Source: Rhodobacterales bacterium (GTDB lineage: Bacteria; Pseudomonadota; Alphaproteobacteria; Rhodobacterales; Rhodobacteraceae). From it: a stretch of 30,646 bases of DNA. Shown in pieces: positions 16,425 to 24,506 of this stretch. The notes under the pieces were generated by a model. That model was not told where the DNA came from. It did no database searches and worked only from the letters and a program-made list of their open reading frames with translations. The DNA lies in contig JAJNPS010000004.1 in NCBI GenBank assembly GCA_021155205.1, positions 1 through 30,646 of the forward strand, read 5' to 3'. The position numbers were made by a program, and so were the translations under genes. Each line of letters opens with the position of its first letter. The stretch's first letter is position 1.

Positions 16425-17294
16425 ATGGCAACTGAAGGCAGCGCTCTGACCCCCGGCGAATACATTCGCCACCACCTGGTTCATCTGACGAACAAGAAGC
16501 AGGAATCGATCGTCGACTTTTCCGTCATCAACGTTGATTCGGTGATCGTGAGCTCCCTCTTGGGCGCCTTGGTGTGTTTTGTGTTGTGGCTGGCCGCCCG
16601 CAAATCCACCGCCGGCGTGCCCGGTCGCTTCCAGGCCGCTGTGGAAATGCTGGTCGAGATGGTCGACAGCCAGGCCAAGGCCGTCATTCACAACGCGAAC
16701 AGCCGCAAGCTGGTGGCACCTCTGGCGCTGACCGTGTTTGTGTGGATCTTCATGATGAACTTCATGGACATGATCCCCGTGGACCTGTTGCCCTCCATGT
16801 GGCACGTCGCAGGCCCGGCCATGGGCTACCCCGATTACTTGCGCGTCGTGCCCACCGCCGACCTCTCCACCACGCTCGGCCTGTCTGTCTCTGTCCTGTT
16901 GATGTGCCTGTTCTACAACATCAAGATCAAAGGCCTCGGCGGCTGGACGCACGAACTCGTCACCGCGCCATTCGGCACCAGCAAGAACCCCATCTGGGCG
17001 CTGCTGCTGGGCGTGATCAACTTCCTGATGCAAATGATCGAGTTCGTGGCCAAGACGGTGTCCCACGGCATGCGGTTGTTCGGAAACATGTTCGCGGGTG
17101 AGTTGGTCTTCATGCTGATTGCGTTGCTGGGGGGCTTTGCTTCCCTCTCGCTCGGCGGTGGTCTGTTCTTCGTCGGACATGTGATCGCAGGCACGGTTTG
17201 GACCTTGTTCCACATCCTGGTCATCACCTTGCAGGCGTTCATTTTCATGATGCTGGCCCTGATTTACCTCGGGCAGGCGCATGACGCTCACTGA
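16425..17294 (+). CDS. atpB: F1Fo ATP synthase subunit a
   Basis: Membrane subunit a, forming the proton half-channels against the c-ring. The 289-aa product has the essential arginine at Arg217 within SHGMRLFGNMFAGE, and conserved ITLQAFIFMMLALIYL at the end. Several helices are visible. The ATG at 16425 (MATEGSALTPGEYI) is preferred to the GTG at 16413, since the family begins with a short soluble segment before the helix. A weak ribosome site precedes it. Second gene of the operon, 27 nt after atpI. Confidence 0.97.
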   Translation: MATEGSALTPGEYIRHHLVHLTNKKQESIVDFSVINVDSVIVSSLLGALVCFVLWLAARKSTAGVPGRFQAAVEMLVEMVDSQAKAVIHNANSRKLVAPLALTVFVWIFMMNFMDMIPVDLLPSMWHVAGPAMGYPDYLRVVPTADLSTTLGLSVSVLLMCLFYNIKIKGLGGWTHELVTAPFGTSKNPIWALLLGVINFLMQMIEFVAKTVSHGMRLFGNMFAGELVFMLIALLGGFASLSLGGGLFFVGHVIAGTVWTLFHILVITLQAFIFMMLALIYLGQAHDAH

Positions 17295-17320
17295 GTTGCG
17301 CGGCCTGTCCTCGCTCTGAG

Positions 17321-17370
17321 TTCTCGTTTCTTTCTTTCCTTTTCTCAACTTTCGTTCATCTCATAGGAGT
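17321..17370 (+). promoter_or_regulatory. Pyrimidine-rich leader and ribosome site of atpE
   Basis: The 80-nt spacer after atpB contains an almost uninterrupted T/C tract (about 17321-17360) and then the TAGGAG ribosome site, with the atpE ATG at 17375. In E. coli a U-rich enhancer ahead of atpE raises translation so that enough c subunits are made. A similar role is plausible but inferred here. Confidence 0.5.
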
Positions 17371-17374
17371 CATC

Positions 17375-17623
17375 ATGGAAAACGTTCTGGGTCTTGTCGC
17401 ATTGGCTTGCGGTCTCATCGTCGGTCTGGGCGCCATCGGCGCATCCATCGGCATTGCGCTGATGGGCGGCAAATTTCTGGAAGCTTCCGCTCGCCAGCCT
17501 GAGTTGATGAACGACCTGCAAACCAAGATGTTCATCTTGGCCGGTCTGATCGACGCAGCCTTCCTGATCGGCGTGGCCATCGCCCTCCTCTTCGCCTTCG
17601 CCAACCCCTTCACGCTGGCTTAA
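17375..17623 (+). CDS. atpE: F1Fo ATP synthase subunit c
   Basis: Proteolipid of the rotor ring, 82 aa: two transmembrane helices joined by a polar loop with ARQPE (about 39-43). The Gly-rich first helix reads GLGAIGASIGIALMGG. The proton-carrying carboxylate is Asp60 in GLIDAAFLIG. The lack of a Gln/Glu-Ser Na+ ligand set suggests proton coupling. Translation is probably boosted by the pyrimidine-rich leader. The spacer to atpF contains several hairpins. Confidence 0.98.
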   Translation: MENVLGLVALACGLIVGLGAIGASIGIALMGGKFLEASARQPELMNDLQTKMFILAGLIDAAFLIGVAIALLFAFANPFTLA

Positions 17624-17631
17624 TGGGATTT

Positions 17632-17697
17632 GCTGCCTCGTCGGGCAGCGTCTTGCACAGCCGGGTCTCAATGACTCCCGGCAGTCGGCGCACCGAC
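17632..17697 (+). other. Three consecutive hairpins in the atpE-atpF spacer
   Basis: Three stem-loops follow the atpE stop: GCTGCC/GGCAGC (17632-17637 with 17644-17649), GCCGGG/CCCGGC (17660-17665 with 17677-17682) and GTCGG/CCGAC (17684-17688 with 17693-17697). None ends in a T-run, so termination is unlikely. They may mark an mRNA processing or stability barrier that favours atpE over distal genes. Confidence 0.4.
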
Positions 17698-17747
17698 GCA
17701 GCTGCAACTGCATCACCACTTACGTCAACACACAGAAAGGCGTTGCG

Positions 17748-18218
17748 ATGAACATCAATGCAACCCTCTTCGCGCAGGCCATCGTCTTTGCGATCCTGGT
17801 GTGGTTCACGATGAAATTCGTGTGGCCCCCGATCGCCAAGTCGCTCGATGAGCGTGCGTTGAAGATTTCCGAAGGGCTTGCCGCCTCTGAAAAGGCCAAG
17901 TCCGAGCTGGCCGTGGCCAACAAGCGTGTGGAAGAAGAGTTGGGCAAATCGCGCAACGAAGCCGCCACCCGTCTGGCTGACGCCGAGCGCCGTGCACAAA
18001 CCGTGATCGAAGAGGCCAAGGCGCGTGCGACCGATGAAGCCAACAAGATCGTGGCCGCCGCTCACCTCGAAGCCGAACAACAGGTCGTCAAGGCCCGCGA
18101 AGCCCTGCGCGAGCAGGTGGCTGCGCTGGCTGTCAAAGGCGCCGAGCAGATCCTCAAGCGCGAAGTCAACGCCGGCGTTCACGCCGAGTTGCTGGGCCGC
18201 CTGAAGACCGAGCTCTGA
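17748..18218 (+). CDS. atpF: F1Fo ATP synthase subunit b
   Basis: Peripheral stalk subunit of 156 aa. One N-terminal membrane helix (about 6-26, ATLFAQAIVFAILVWFTMKF) is followed by a long charged helix with coiled-coil character and many A/E/K/R residues to the end. It begins MNINATLFAQA, as in Burkholderiales AtpF. GAAAGG precedes the ATG. It dimerises and links subunit a to delta and alpha. Start and length match the family. Confidence 0.97.
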   Translation: MNINATLFAQAIVFAILVWFTMKFVWPPIAKSLDERALKISEGLAASEKAKSELAVANKRVEEELGKSRNEAATRLADAERRAQTVIEEAKARATDEANKIVAAAHLEAEQQVVKAREALREQVAALAVKGAEQILKREVNAGVHAELLGRLKTEL

Positions 18219-18246
18219 TCCACCGACACGGCACCAAAGGACAACC

Positions 18247-18780
18247 ATGGCCGAAATCGCCACCATTGCCCGCCCTTATGCGGAAGCGCTGTTCCAGGCC
18301 TCGGGTGCCGACGCAGCAGGCACCGCCGCCTGGCTCGACGAGCTGGCGTCGGTGGCTGCCGACGAACAGCTTCGCCTGTTCGCCGACAATCCCCGCACCA
18401 TGCCAGAGCAGGTGTTTGGCCTGATCACCGGCGTGATCAAGACGGGTCTGCCTGCGATGGCGCAGAACTTCTTGCGCACCGTGATCGATAACGGCCGCCT
18501 CGCTGCAATGTCCGAAATCGCGGACCAGTTCCGTGCTTTGAAGAATGCACAACAAGGCGCCTTCGATGCTGTGGTGCACAGCGCCTTTGCGATCGACAAC
18601 GCGGCGTTGGCCGACCTCTCCGGTGTGCTGGAAAAGCGCTTTGCCCGCAAGCTCAACCTCCAGGTCGAACTGCAGCCCGAACTGATTGGCGGTATCCGCG
18701 TGGTGGTGGGCGATGAAGTGCTCGACACCTCGATCAAAGCCCGTCTGGAACACATGAAATCCGCCCTGACCGCGGCTTGA
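18247..18780 (+). CDS. atpH: F1Fo ATP synthase subunit delta
   Basis: A 177-aa stator subunit connecting the b-dimer to the top of alpha3beta3. It begins MAEIATIARPYAEALFQA, which is diagnostic. The C-terminal region carries LVGDEV-like VVVGDEVLDTSIKARLEHMK. AAAGGA precedes the ATG. It lies 28 nt after atpF. No anomaly is seen. Confidence 0.97.
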   Translation: MAEIATIARPYAEALFQASGADAAGTAAWLDELASVAADEQLRLFADNPRTMPEQVFGLITGVIKTGLPAMAQNFLRTVIDNGRLAAMSEIADQFRALKNAQQGAFDAVVHSAFAIDNAALADLSGVLEKRFARKLNLQVELQPELIGGIRVVVGDEVLDTSIKARLEHMKSALTAA

Positions 18781-18834
18781 CCGCTGTCTCTCCGCGCCCG
18801 CCTGCTCACCATTTAACGAAAGAAGGAAAGAGTC

Positions 18835-20391
18835 ATGCAACTCAATCCCGCTGAAATCTCCGAACTGATCAAGTCCCGCATCGAGGGACTCGGCACATCG
18901 ACCGATGTGCGCAACCAGGGCACCGTGGTGTCGGTGACCGACGGTATCGTCCGCGTTCACGGCCTGTCCGACGTGATGCAGGGCGAGATGCTGGAATTCC
19001 CGGCCAACAAGGACGGCGTGCCTTCCTTCGGCCTGGCGCTGAACCTGGAGCGTGACTCCGTGGGCGCTGTGATTCTGGGTGAGTACGAGCACATCTCCGA
19101 AGGCGAAACCGTCAAGTGCACGGGCCGCATTCTGGAAGTGCCTGTGGGTCCCGAGCTGATTGGCCGCGTGGTCAACGCCCTGGGCGCTCCCATTGACGGC
19201 AAAGGCCCGATCAACGCCAAGATGACCGACGTGATCGAGAAGGTCGCGCCCGGTGTGATCGCGCGCAAATCGGTGGACCAGCCAGTGCAGACCGGCCTGA
19301 AGTCGATCGACTCGATGGTGCCCGTGGGCCGTGGCCAGCGCGAGTTGATCATTGGCGACCGCCAGACCGGCAAGACCGCCGTGGCGATCGACGCGATCAT
19401 CAACCAGAAGGGTCAGAACATGACCTGCGTTTATGTCGCGATTGGCCAGAAGGCCTCGTCGATCAAGAACGTGGTGCGTGCTCTGGAGCAGGCCGGTGCG
19501 ATGGAGTACACCATCGTCGTGGCCGCTTCGGCCTCTGAATCCGCTGCCATGCAGTACCTGTCGGCTTACTCCGGCTGCACCATGGGCGAGTACTTCCGCG
19601 ACCGAGGCCAGGACGCCCTGATCGTGTACGACGACCTGTCCAAGCAGGCCGTGGCCTACCGCCAGGTTTCGCTGCTGCAGCGCCGCCCACCCGGCCGCGA
19701 CGCCTACCCGGGCGACGTATTCTATCTCCACAGCCGTCTGCTGGAGCGCGCAGCCCGCGTGAACGCCGACTACGTCGAAGCCTTCACCAAAGGCGAAGTC
19801 AAGGGCAAGACCGGGTCGCTGACCGCACTGCCCATCATCGAAACGCAGGCCGGCGACGTGTCCGCTTTCGTGCCCACCAACGTGATCTCGATCACCGACG
19901 GCCAGATCTTCCTGGAAACCAGCCTGTTCAACGCCGGTATCCGCCCCGCCATCAACGCCGGTATCTCGGTGTCGCGCGTCGGTGGTGCTGCCCAGACCAA
20001 GCTGATCAAGTCGCTGTCCGGCGGTATCCGTACCGACCTGGCCCAGTACCGCGAACTGGCCGCGTTTGCACAGTTTGCCTCCGATCTCGACGAAGCCACC
20101 CGCAAGCAGCTCGACCGCGGTGCCCGCGTGACCGAGCTCTTGAAGCAGGCCCAGTACAGCCCACAGTCGATCGGCCTGATGGCATCCACGCTGTTCGCCG
20201 TGAACAAGGGCTACCTGGACGACATCGAAGTCAAGAAGGTGCTCTCGTTCGAAAACGGCATGCACGCTTTCCTCAAGGACAAGCACGCAGCGTTGCTGGC
20301 CAAGCTGGAGAACGACAAGGCCATGGACAAGGACGCCGAAGCCCAACTGGCAGCCGCCATCGCCGACTTCAAGAAAACCGGCACCTACTGA
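18835..20391 (+). CDS. atpA: F1Fo ATP synthase subunit alpha
   Basis: Regulatory nucleotide-binding subunit of F1, 518 aa. The Walker A motif GDRQTGKT is at residues 174-181, the Walker B strand is DALIVYDDLSK, and the arginine finger lies in the conserved SVSRVGGAAQ region. The N-terminus MQLNPAEISELIKSRIEGL is standard. AAGGAAAG ahead of the ATG is the ribosome site. Slightly longer than the E. coli protein (513 aa), as is usual for betaproteobacteria. Confidence 0.99.
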   Translation: MQLNPAEISELIKSRIEGLGTSTDVRNQGTVVSVTDGIVRVHGLSDVMQGEMLEFPANKDGVPSFGLALNLERDSVGAVILGEYEHISEGETVKCTGRILEVPVGPELIGRVVNALGAPIDGKGPINAKMTDVIEKVAPGVIARKSVDQPVQTGLKSIDSMVPVGRGQRELIIGDRQTGKTAVAIDAIINQKGQNMTCVYVAIGQKASSIKNVVRALEQAGAMEYTIVVAASASESAAMQYLSAYSGCTMGEYFRDRGQDALIVYDDLSKQAVAYRQVSLLQRRPPGRDAYPGDVFYLHSRLLERAARVNADYVEAFTKGEVKGKTGSLTALPIIETQAGDVSAFVPTNVISITDGQIFLETSLFNAGIRPAINAGISVSRVGGAAQTKLIKSLSGGIRTDLAQYRELAAFAQFASDLDEATRKQLDRGARVTELLKQAQYSPQSIGLMASTLFAVNKGYLDDIEVKKVLSFENGMHAFLKDKHAALLAKLENDKAMDKDAEAQLAAAIADFKKTGTY

Positions 20392-20422
20392 TCCGGCCCA
20401 TTGACTTCTTAGAGGAAACACA

Positions 20423-21289
20423 ATGGCAGCAGGCAAGGAAATACGCGGCAAGATCAAATCGGTGGAAAACACCAAGAAGATCACCAAAGCCATGGAAATG
20501 GTCGCCGCCTCCAAAATGCGCAAGGCGCAGGACCGCATGCGTGCGGCCCGGCCTTACGCAGAAAAAGTGCGCCAGATCACCGGCAACCTGAGCCGCGCCA
20601 ATCCCGAGTACACGCACCCCTTCATGCAGACCAACGACGCCAAGGTCGCGGGTTTTGTGGTGGTGACGACCGACAAGGGCCTGTGCGGTGGCTTGAACAC
20701 CAACGTGCTGCGCGCGGTGACGACCCAGCTCAAGGACCTGCAGGCGCAGGGCCAGACCGCTGAAGTCGTGGCCATCGGCAACAAGGGTCTGGCGTTCATG
20801 AACCGCATCGGTGCCAAGGTCGTGTCCAGCGTGACCGGCCTGGGCGATACGCCGCACCTGGACAAGCTGATCGGCCCGGTGAAGACCTTGCTGGACGCGT
20901 ACACCGAAGGCCGCGTCAACGCGGTCTACGTCTGCTACACCAAGTTCATCAACACGATGAAGCAGGAGTCGGTGGTCGAGAAGCTGTTGCCGCTCAACGC
21001 GGGTGATCTGCAGGGCGACACCACCGGACGTGACTGGGACTATGTCTACGAGCCCGATGCACCGGCCGTCATTGACGAGCTCCTGCTGCGTTATGTGGAG
21101 GCACAGGTCTACCAGGCCGTGGCCGAAAACATGGCGTCCGAGCAGTCCGCGCGCATGGTGGCCATGAAGGCCGCCACCGACAACGCCGGCAGCGTCATCA
21201 GCGAACTCAAGCTGGTCTACAACAAGACCCGTCAGGCAGCGATCACGAAAGAGCTTTCGGAAATCGTCGCCGGCGCCGCAGCGGTCTGA
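20423..21289 (+). CDS. atpG: F1Fo ATP synthase subunit gamma
   Basis: Central rotor shaft, 288 aa. The two coiled-coil ends are visible: MAAGKEIRGKIKSVENTKKI with ITKAMEMVAASKMRKAQ at the start, and NKTRQAAITKELSEIVAGA at the end. The middle Rossmann-like part contains TTDKGLCGGLNTN. AGAGGAAA precedes the ATG, and the gene sits 31 nt after atpA. Length and motifs are normal. Confidence 0.98.
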   Translation: MAAGKEIRGKIKSVENTKKITKAMEMVAASKMRKAQDRMRAARPYAEKVRQITGNLSRANPEYTHPFMQTNDAKVAGFVVVTTDKGLCGGLNTNVLRAVTTQLKDLQAQGQTAEVVAIGNKGLAFMNRIGAKVVSSVTGLGDTPHLDKLIGPVKTLLDAYTEGRVNAVYVCYTKFINTMKQESVVEKLLPLNAGDLQGDTTGRDWDYVYEPDAPAVIDELLLRYVEAQVYQAVAENMASEQSARMVAMKAATDNAGSVISELKLVYNKTRQAAITKELSEIVAGAAAV

Positions 21290-21333
21290 AGCAGCCGTTC
21301 AACAGAATCCAGAGAATTTAAAAGGTATCCACC

Positions 21334-22740
21334 ATGTCTCAAGTACAAGGCAAGATCGTTCAGTGCATCGGCGCCGTGGTTGACGTCGAGTTTCCTCGCA
21401 ACCAGATGCCGCGCGTTTACGACGCTCTGAAAATGGAAGGTTCCGCGTTGACGCTGGAAGTCCAGCAGCAGCTGGGCGACGGCGTGGTCCGCACCATCGC
21501 GCTGGGCTCGTCCGACGGCCTGCGCCGCGGCATGGTGGTGACCAACACCGCCGAACCCATCATGGTTCCCGTGGGCAAGGCAACGCTGGGCCGCATCATG
21601 GACGTGCTCGGCGCGCCCATCGACGAGCGCGGCCCGGTAGACCAGGCGCTGACCGCCTCCATCCACCGCAAGGCCCCGGCTTATGACGAGCTGTCGCCTT
21701 CGCAAGAGCTGCTGGAAACCGGCATCAAGGTGATCGACCTGATCTGCCCGTTCGCCAAGGGCGGCAAGGTGGGCTTGTTCGGTGGCGCCGGCGTGGGCAA
21801 GACCGTGAACATGATGGAACTCATCAACAACATCGCCAAGGCCCACAGCGGTCTGTCAGTGTTCGCCGGTGTGGGTGAGCGCACCCGCGAGGGCAACGAC
21901 TTCTATCACGAGATGGCCGACTCTGGCGTCGTGAATCTGGAGAACCTGGGCGAGTCCAAAGTGGCCATGGTGTATGGCCAGATGAACGAGCCCCCAGGCA
22001 ACCGTCTGCGCGTGGCCCTGACCGGCCTGACCATCGCCGAGTCGTTCCGCGACGAAGGCCGTGACGTGCTGTTCTTCGTGGACAACATCTACCGCTACAC
22101 GCTGGCCGGTACCGAAGTGTCCGCCCTGCTGGGCCGCATGCCTTCCGCCGTGGGCTACCAGCCGACGCTGGCCGAAGAAATGGGCCGCCTGCAAGAGCGC
22201 ATCACCTCCACCAAAGTTGGCTCGATCACCTCCATCCAGGCCGTGTACGTGCCAGCGGACGACTTGACCGACCCGTCGCCCGCCACCACCTTCGCTCACT
22301 TGGACTCCACCGTGGTGTTGAGCCGTGACATCGCTTCGCTGGGCATCTACCCCGCTGTGGATCCGCTGGATTCCACCAGCCGCCAGCTGGACCCGCTGGT
22401 CGTGGGTCAGGAGCACTACGAAGTCGCTCGCGCCGTGCAGAACACCCTGCAGCGCTACAAGGAACTGCGCGACATCATTGCCATTCTGGGCATGGACGAA
22501 CTGGCTCCCGAAGACAAGCTGGCCGTGGCCCGCGCGCGCAAGATCCAGCGTTTCCTCTCGCAGCCGTTCCACGTGGCCGAGGTGTTCACCGGCTCGCCCG
22601 GCAAGTACGTGACCCTGGCCGAAACCATCCGTGGTTTCAAGATGATCACCGCCGGCGAGTGCGATCACCTGCCCGAGCAGTCGTTCTACATGGTCGGCAC
22701 CATCGACGAAGCGTTTGAAAAGGCGAAGAAGATGGCGTAA
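21334..22740 (+). CDS. atpD: F1Fo ATP synthase subunit beta
   Basis: Catalytic subunit, 468 aa. Walker A GGAGVGKT is at residues 150-157, the catalytic glutamate region is GVGERTREGND, and Walker B is DVLFFVDNIYRYT. The stretch TEVSALLGRMPSAVGYQPTL is highly conserved. The IYRYTLAGTE variant of the usual IFRFTQAGSE is typical of betaproteobacteria as I recall. An AAAAGG ribosome site precedes the ATG. Confidence 0.99.
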   Translation: MSQVQGKIVQCIGAVVDVEFPRNQMPRVYDALKMEGSALTLEVQQQLGDGVVRTIALGSSDGLRRGMVVTNTAEPIMVPVGKATLGRIMDVLGAPIDERGPVDQALTASIHRKAPAYDELSPSQELLETGIKVIDLICPFAKGGKVGLFGGAGVGKTVNMMELINNIAKAHSGLSVFAGVGERTREGNDFYHEMADSGVVNLENLGESKVAMVYGQMNEPPGNRLRVALTGLTIAESFRDEGRDVLFFVDNIYRYTLAGTEVSALLGRMPSAVGYQPTLAEEMGRLQERITSTKVGSITSIQAVYVPADDLTDPSPATTFAHLDSTVVLSRDIASLGIYPAVDPLDSTSRQLDPLVVGQEHYEVARAVQNTLQRYKELRDIIAILGMDELAPEDKLAVARARKIQRFLSQPFHVAEVFTGSPGKYVTLAETIRGFKMITAGECDHLPEQSFYMVGTIDEAFEKAKKMA

Positions 22741-22815
22741 AGCAGTTGAGGTGGGTGCCGGCTTGCGCTTGTCACCCGCCCGCTTGCTTTCCATCCATCT
22801 TCCTAAGGAGACCCT

Positions 22816-23232
22816 ATGAGCACCATCCGCGTCGATGTGGTGAGCGCCGAAGCTTCCATCTTTTCTGGCGACGCCAAGTTTGTGGCCCTGCCAGGTGAGG
22901 CCGGTGAACTGGGCATCTTGCCTGGTCACATTCCGCTGATCACACGCATCAAGCCCGGTGCCGTGCGCATCGAAAAGGCCGATGGCGGCGAAGAGTTCGT
23001 GTTTGTGGCCGGCGGCATTCTCGAAGTGCAGCCGCACCACATCACGGTGTTGTCCGACACCGCTATCCGGGGCAAGGACCTCGACGAAACCAAAGCGACC
23101 GAAGCGCGCCGGCAGGCCGAAGAGGCCGTGAAGAATGCCAACAGCGATCTCGATCTGGCCAAGGCCACATCGGAACTCGCCGTCATGGCCGCGCAAATTG
23201 CAGCGTTGCGCAAGTACCGCCAAAAAAAGTAA
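22816..23232 (+). CDS. atpC: F1Fo ATP synthase subunit epsilon
   Basis: Rotor subunit and inhibitor of ATP hydrolysis, 138 aa. The beta-sandwich domain includes LPGEAGELGILPGHIPLIT (about 25-43) and the FVAGGILEVQPHHITVLSD strand. The C-terminal helical hairpin (about 90-138) ends in the RKYRQKK basic tail. CTAAGGAG precedes the ATG. Last gene of the operon; a terminator follows 26 nt later. Confidence 0.97.
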   Translation: MSTIRVDVVSAEASIFSGDAKFVALPGEAGELGILPGHIPLITRIKPGAVRIEKADGGEEFVFVAGGILEVQPHHITVLSDTAIRGKDLDETKATEARRQAEEAVKNANSDLDLAKATSELAVMAAQIAALRKYRQKK

Positions 23233-23258
23233 GCGACCTGTGTCGTTTATCAAGAATG

Positions 23259-23285
23259 GACCGGCCACGCGCCGGTCTTTTTCTT
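23259..23285 (+). terminator. Intrinsic terminator of the atp operon
   Basis: Perfect 7-bp stem GACCGGC/GCCGGTC (23259-23265 with 23271-23277), loop CACGC, then TTTTTCTT. It lies 26 nt past the atpC stop. Confidence 0.9.
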
Positions 23286-23356
23286 GGTATCTGTCGCTCG
23301 GTATGCAACAGTCCGACTACCATCGATCGCCCAGGCATTAAAGGACCGCGCACGAC

Positions 23357-23932
23357 ATGTCTTCCATATTCGAGAGTCCAGACACTGCTCCCGAGGAGGT
23401 GGCGGCGCGTTTGCTGGTGACGTCGTCGGCGTTGGCCGATCTGACCTTGGGCGATGCCCTGAAGGTGGTGGGCTATATGCGGCCCAAGCTCATCAAGGCG
23501 GGCACCGTCATCATCCAGGAAGGCGAGGTCAAGCAGACCGACTACATGCTGCTGGTGCTGGAGGGCGACATCGCGGTCGAGAACGAGTTGCCTGGCCTGC
23601 ACGAGAGCATGGTGGTGAACATCATGGGCCCCGGGCACCTGATCGGTGACATGGGTGTGCTGGACGGCGCGCCCCGCTCGGCCACCTGCACAGCCAACAC
23701 CGATATCGCCGTGGCCGTGCTGTCGCGCACGGCGCTCATGCGCTTGCTCAAGGACGACCCGAAGCTGGGCGCGCGCCTGCTGCTGGCGATCTCCAAACGC
23801 ATGGCCGATCGCTTGCGCGAGACCACGCGCAAGCTCAAGACTTTTGCGCAGATGAACAAGGCGCTGCAGCAGGAACTCAGCGTGGCCCTGAACAGCCGCT
23901 CGGCATTTCCGGACAAGCGCGGGCGCGGCTGA
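23357..23932 (+). CDS. Cyclic-nucleotide-binding-domain protein without HTH
   Basis: A 191-aa protein with a CRP/FNR-type sensor domain: beta-roll IKAGTVIIQEGEVKQTDYMLLVL then LEGDIAVE. A phosphate-binding-cassette-like segment GDMGVLDGAPRSATC lies at about 97-111. Arg107 and Ser108 match cAMP-binding cassettes, while Asp98 replaces the usual Glu. After the long C-helix the protein ends at about 191, in a region (KTFAQMNKALQQEL) that looks like a coiled coil. There is no winged-helix DNA-binding domain, so it is not a classical transcription factor. Function unknown; it may sense a nucleotide and act by protein contact. Transcribed separately from atp after a terminator. Confidence 0.82.
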   Translation: MSSIFESPDTAPEEVAARLLVTSSALADLTLGDALKVVGYMRPKLIKAGTVIIQEGEVKQTDYMLLVLEGDIAVENELPGLHESMVVNIMGPGHLIGDMGVLDGAPRSATCTANTDIAVAVLSRTALMRLLKDDPKLGARLLLAISKRMADRLRETTRKLKTFAQMNKALQQELSVALNSRSAFPDKRGRG

Positions 23933-23962
23933 GCAGCAGAGCCTGAACGGCCCGATACGTCG

Positions 23963-24490
23963 TCAACGGCGCACGACGTTGTCCGACAGTTCGTTGGCCC
24001 GCACCGCGCCGCTGTCGGCCGGGAAGTGGGCCACCAGCAGCGCCGACACTTCTTCCAACGCTCGCGTGAGGCCGTCTTCGAAATGGCCTTGGCGCAATTG
24101 CGCGCCCAGGCGGTCGGCGATGGTTTGCCATTCGGCATCCGGCACACGGCGCGAGAGCGACCGGTCGGCCACGAACTCGATCGCGTGCTCGGCGAGCAAC
24201 AAGTAGATCAGCACGCCATTGTTGTGCTCGGTGTCCCAGATGCGCAGGCGTCCAAACCAGGTCAACGCGCGTTCGCGCACCACGGCCGACAGCGGCGTGG
24301 CCGCATCGATGCGCCAGAGGTAGCTCAGGGGCAGCGAAGCCTCCACGCACAGGCGCACCTCGCCGCTGTGCCGGGCTTCGCTGGCGGCCACGCGGCGCGC
24401 CAGGCGCTCGGCCATGTCGTCGGGTACGGCGCGCACGGTGTCCGAGATGTCAAGCCAGCGGTGCTTGAGGATGCGAGCCAGTTTGTTCAT
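23963..24490 (-). CDS. TPM-domain protein, soluble
   Basis: A 175-aa protein with a TPM domain (the YgcG/MOLO-1/Psb32 fold). It starts MNKLARILKHRWLDISDTVR, then has SGEVRLCVEASLP and WDTEHNNGVLIYLLLAEHAIEFVADR, matching the TPM strand-helix core. No signal peptide or transmembrane segment is seen. The ATG at 24490 is chosen because the open frame upstream shows only the shadow of the Gly-rich gene. It follows the larger TPM gene by 16 nt and completes a lemA-TPM-TPM operon that I recall in many betaproteobacteria. The role of this trio is not established. Confidence 0.86.
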   Translation of the reverse strand: MNKLARILKHRWLDISDTVRAVPDDMAERLARRVAASEARHSGEVRLCVEASLPLSYLWRIDAATPLSAVVRERALTWFGRLRIWDTEHNNGVLIYLLLAEHAIEFVADRSLSRRVPDAEWQTIADRLGAQLRQGHFEDGLTRALEEVSALLVAHFPADSGAVRANELSDNVVRR

Positions 24491-24506
24491 GCGCAGTTGT
24501 CTTTCA

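Noticed and set aside
18166..20538. A 790-codon minus-strand open frame
   Set aside because: It lies opposite atpH and atpA, has no recognizable motif, and is the usual antisense shadow of GC-rich coding DNA.
21856..23268. A 470-codon minus-strand open frame
   Set aside because: Antisense of atpD and atpC, His/Gly/Gln-rich as expected from complementing conserved codons; no family similarity.
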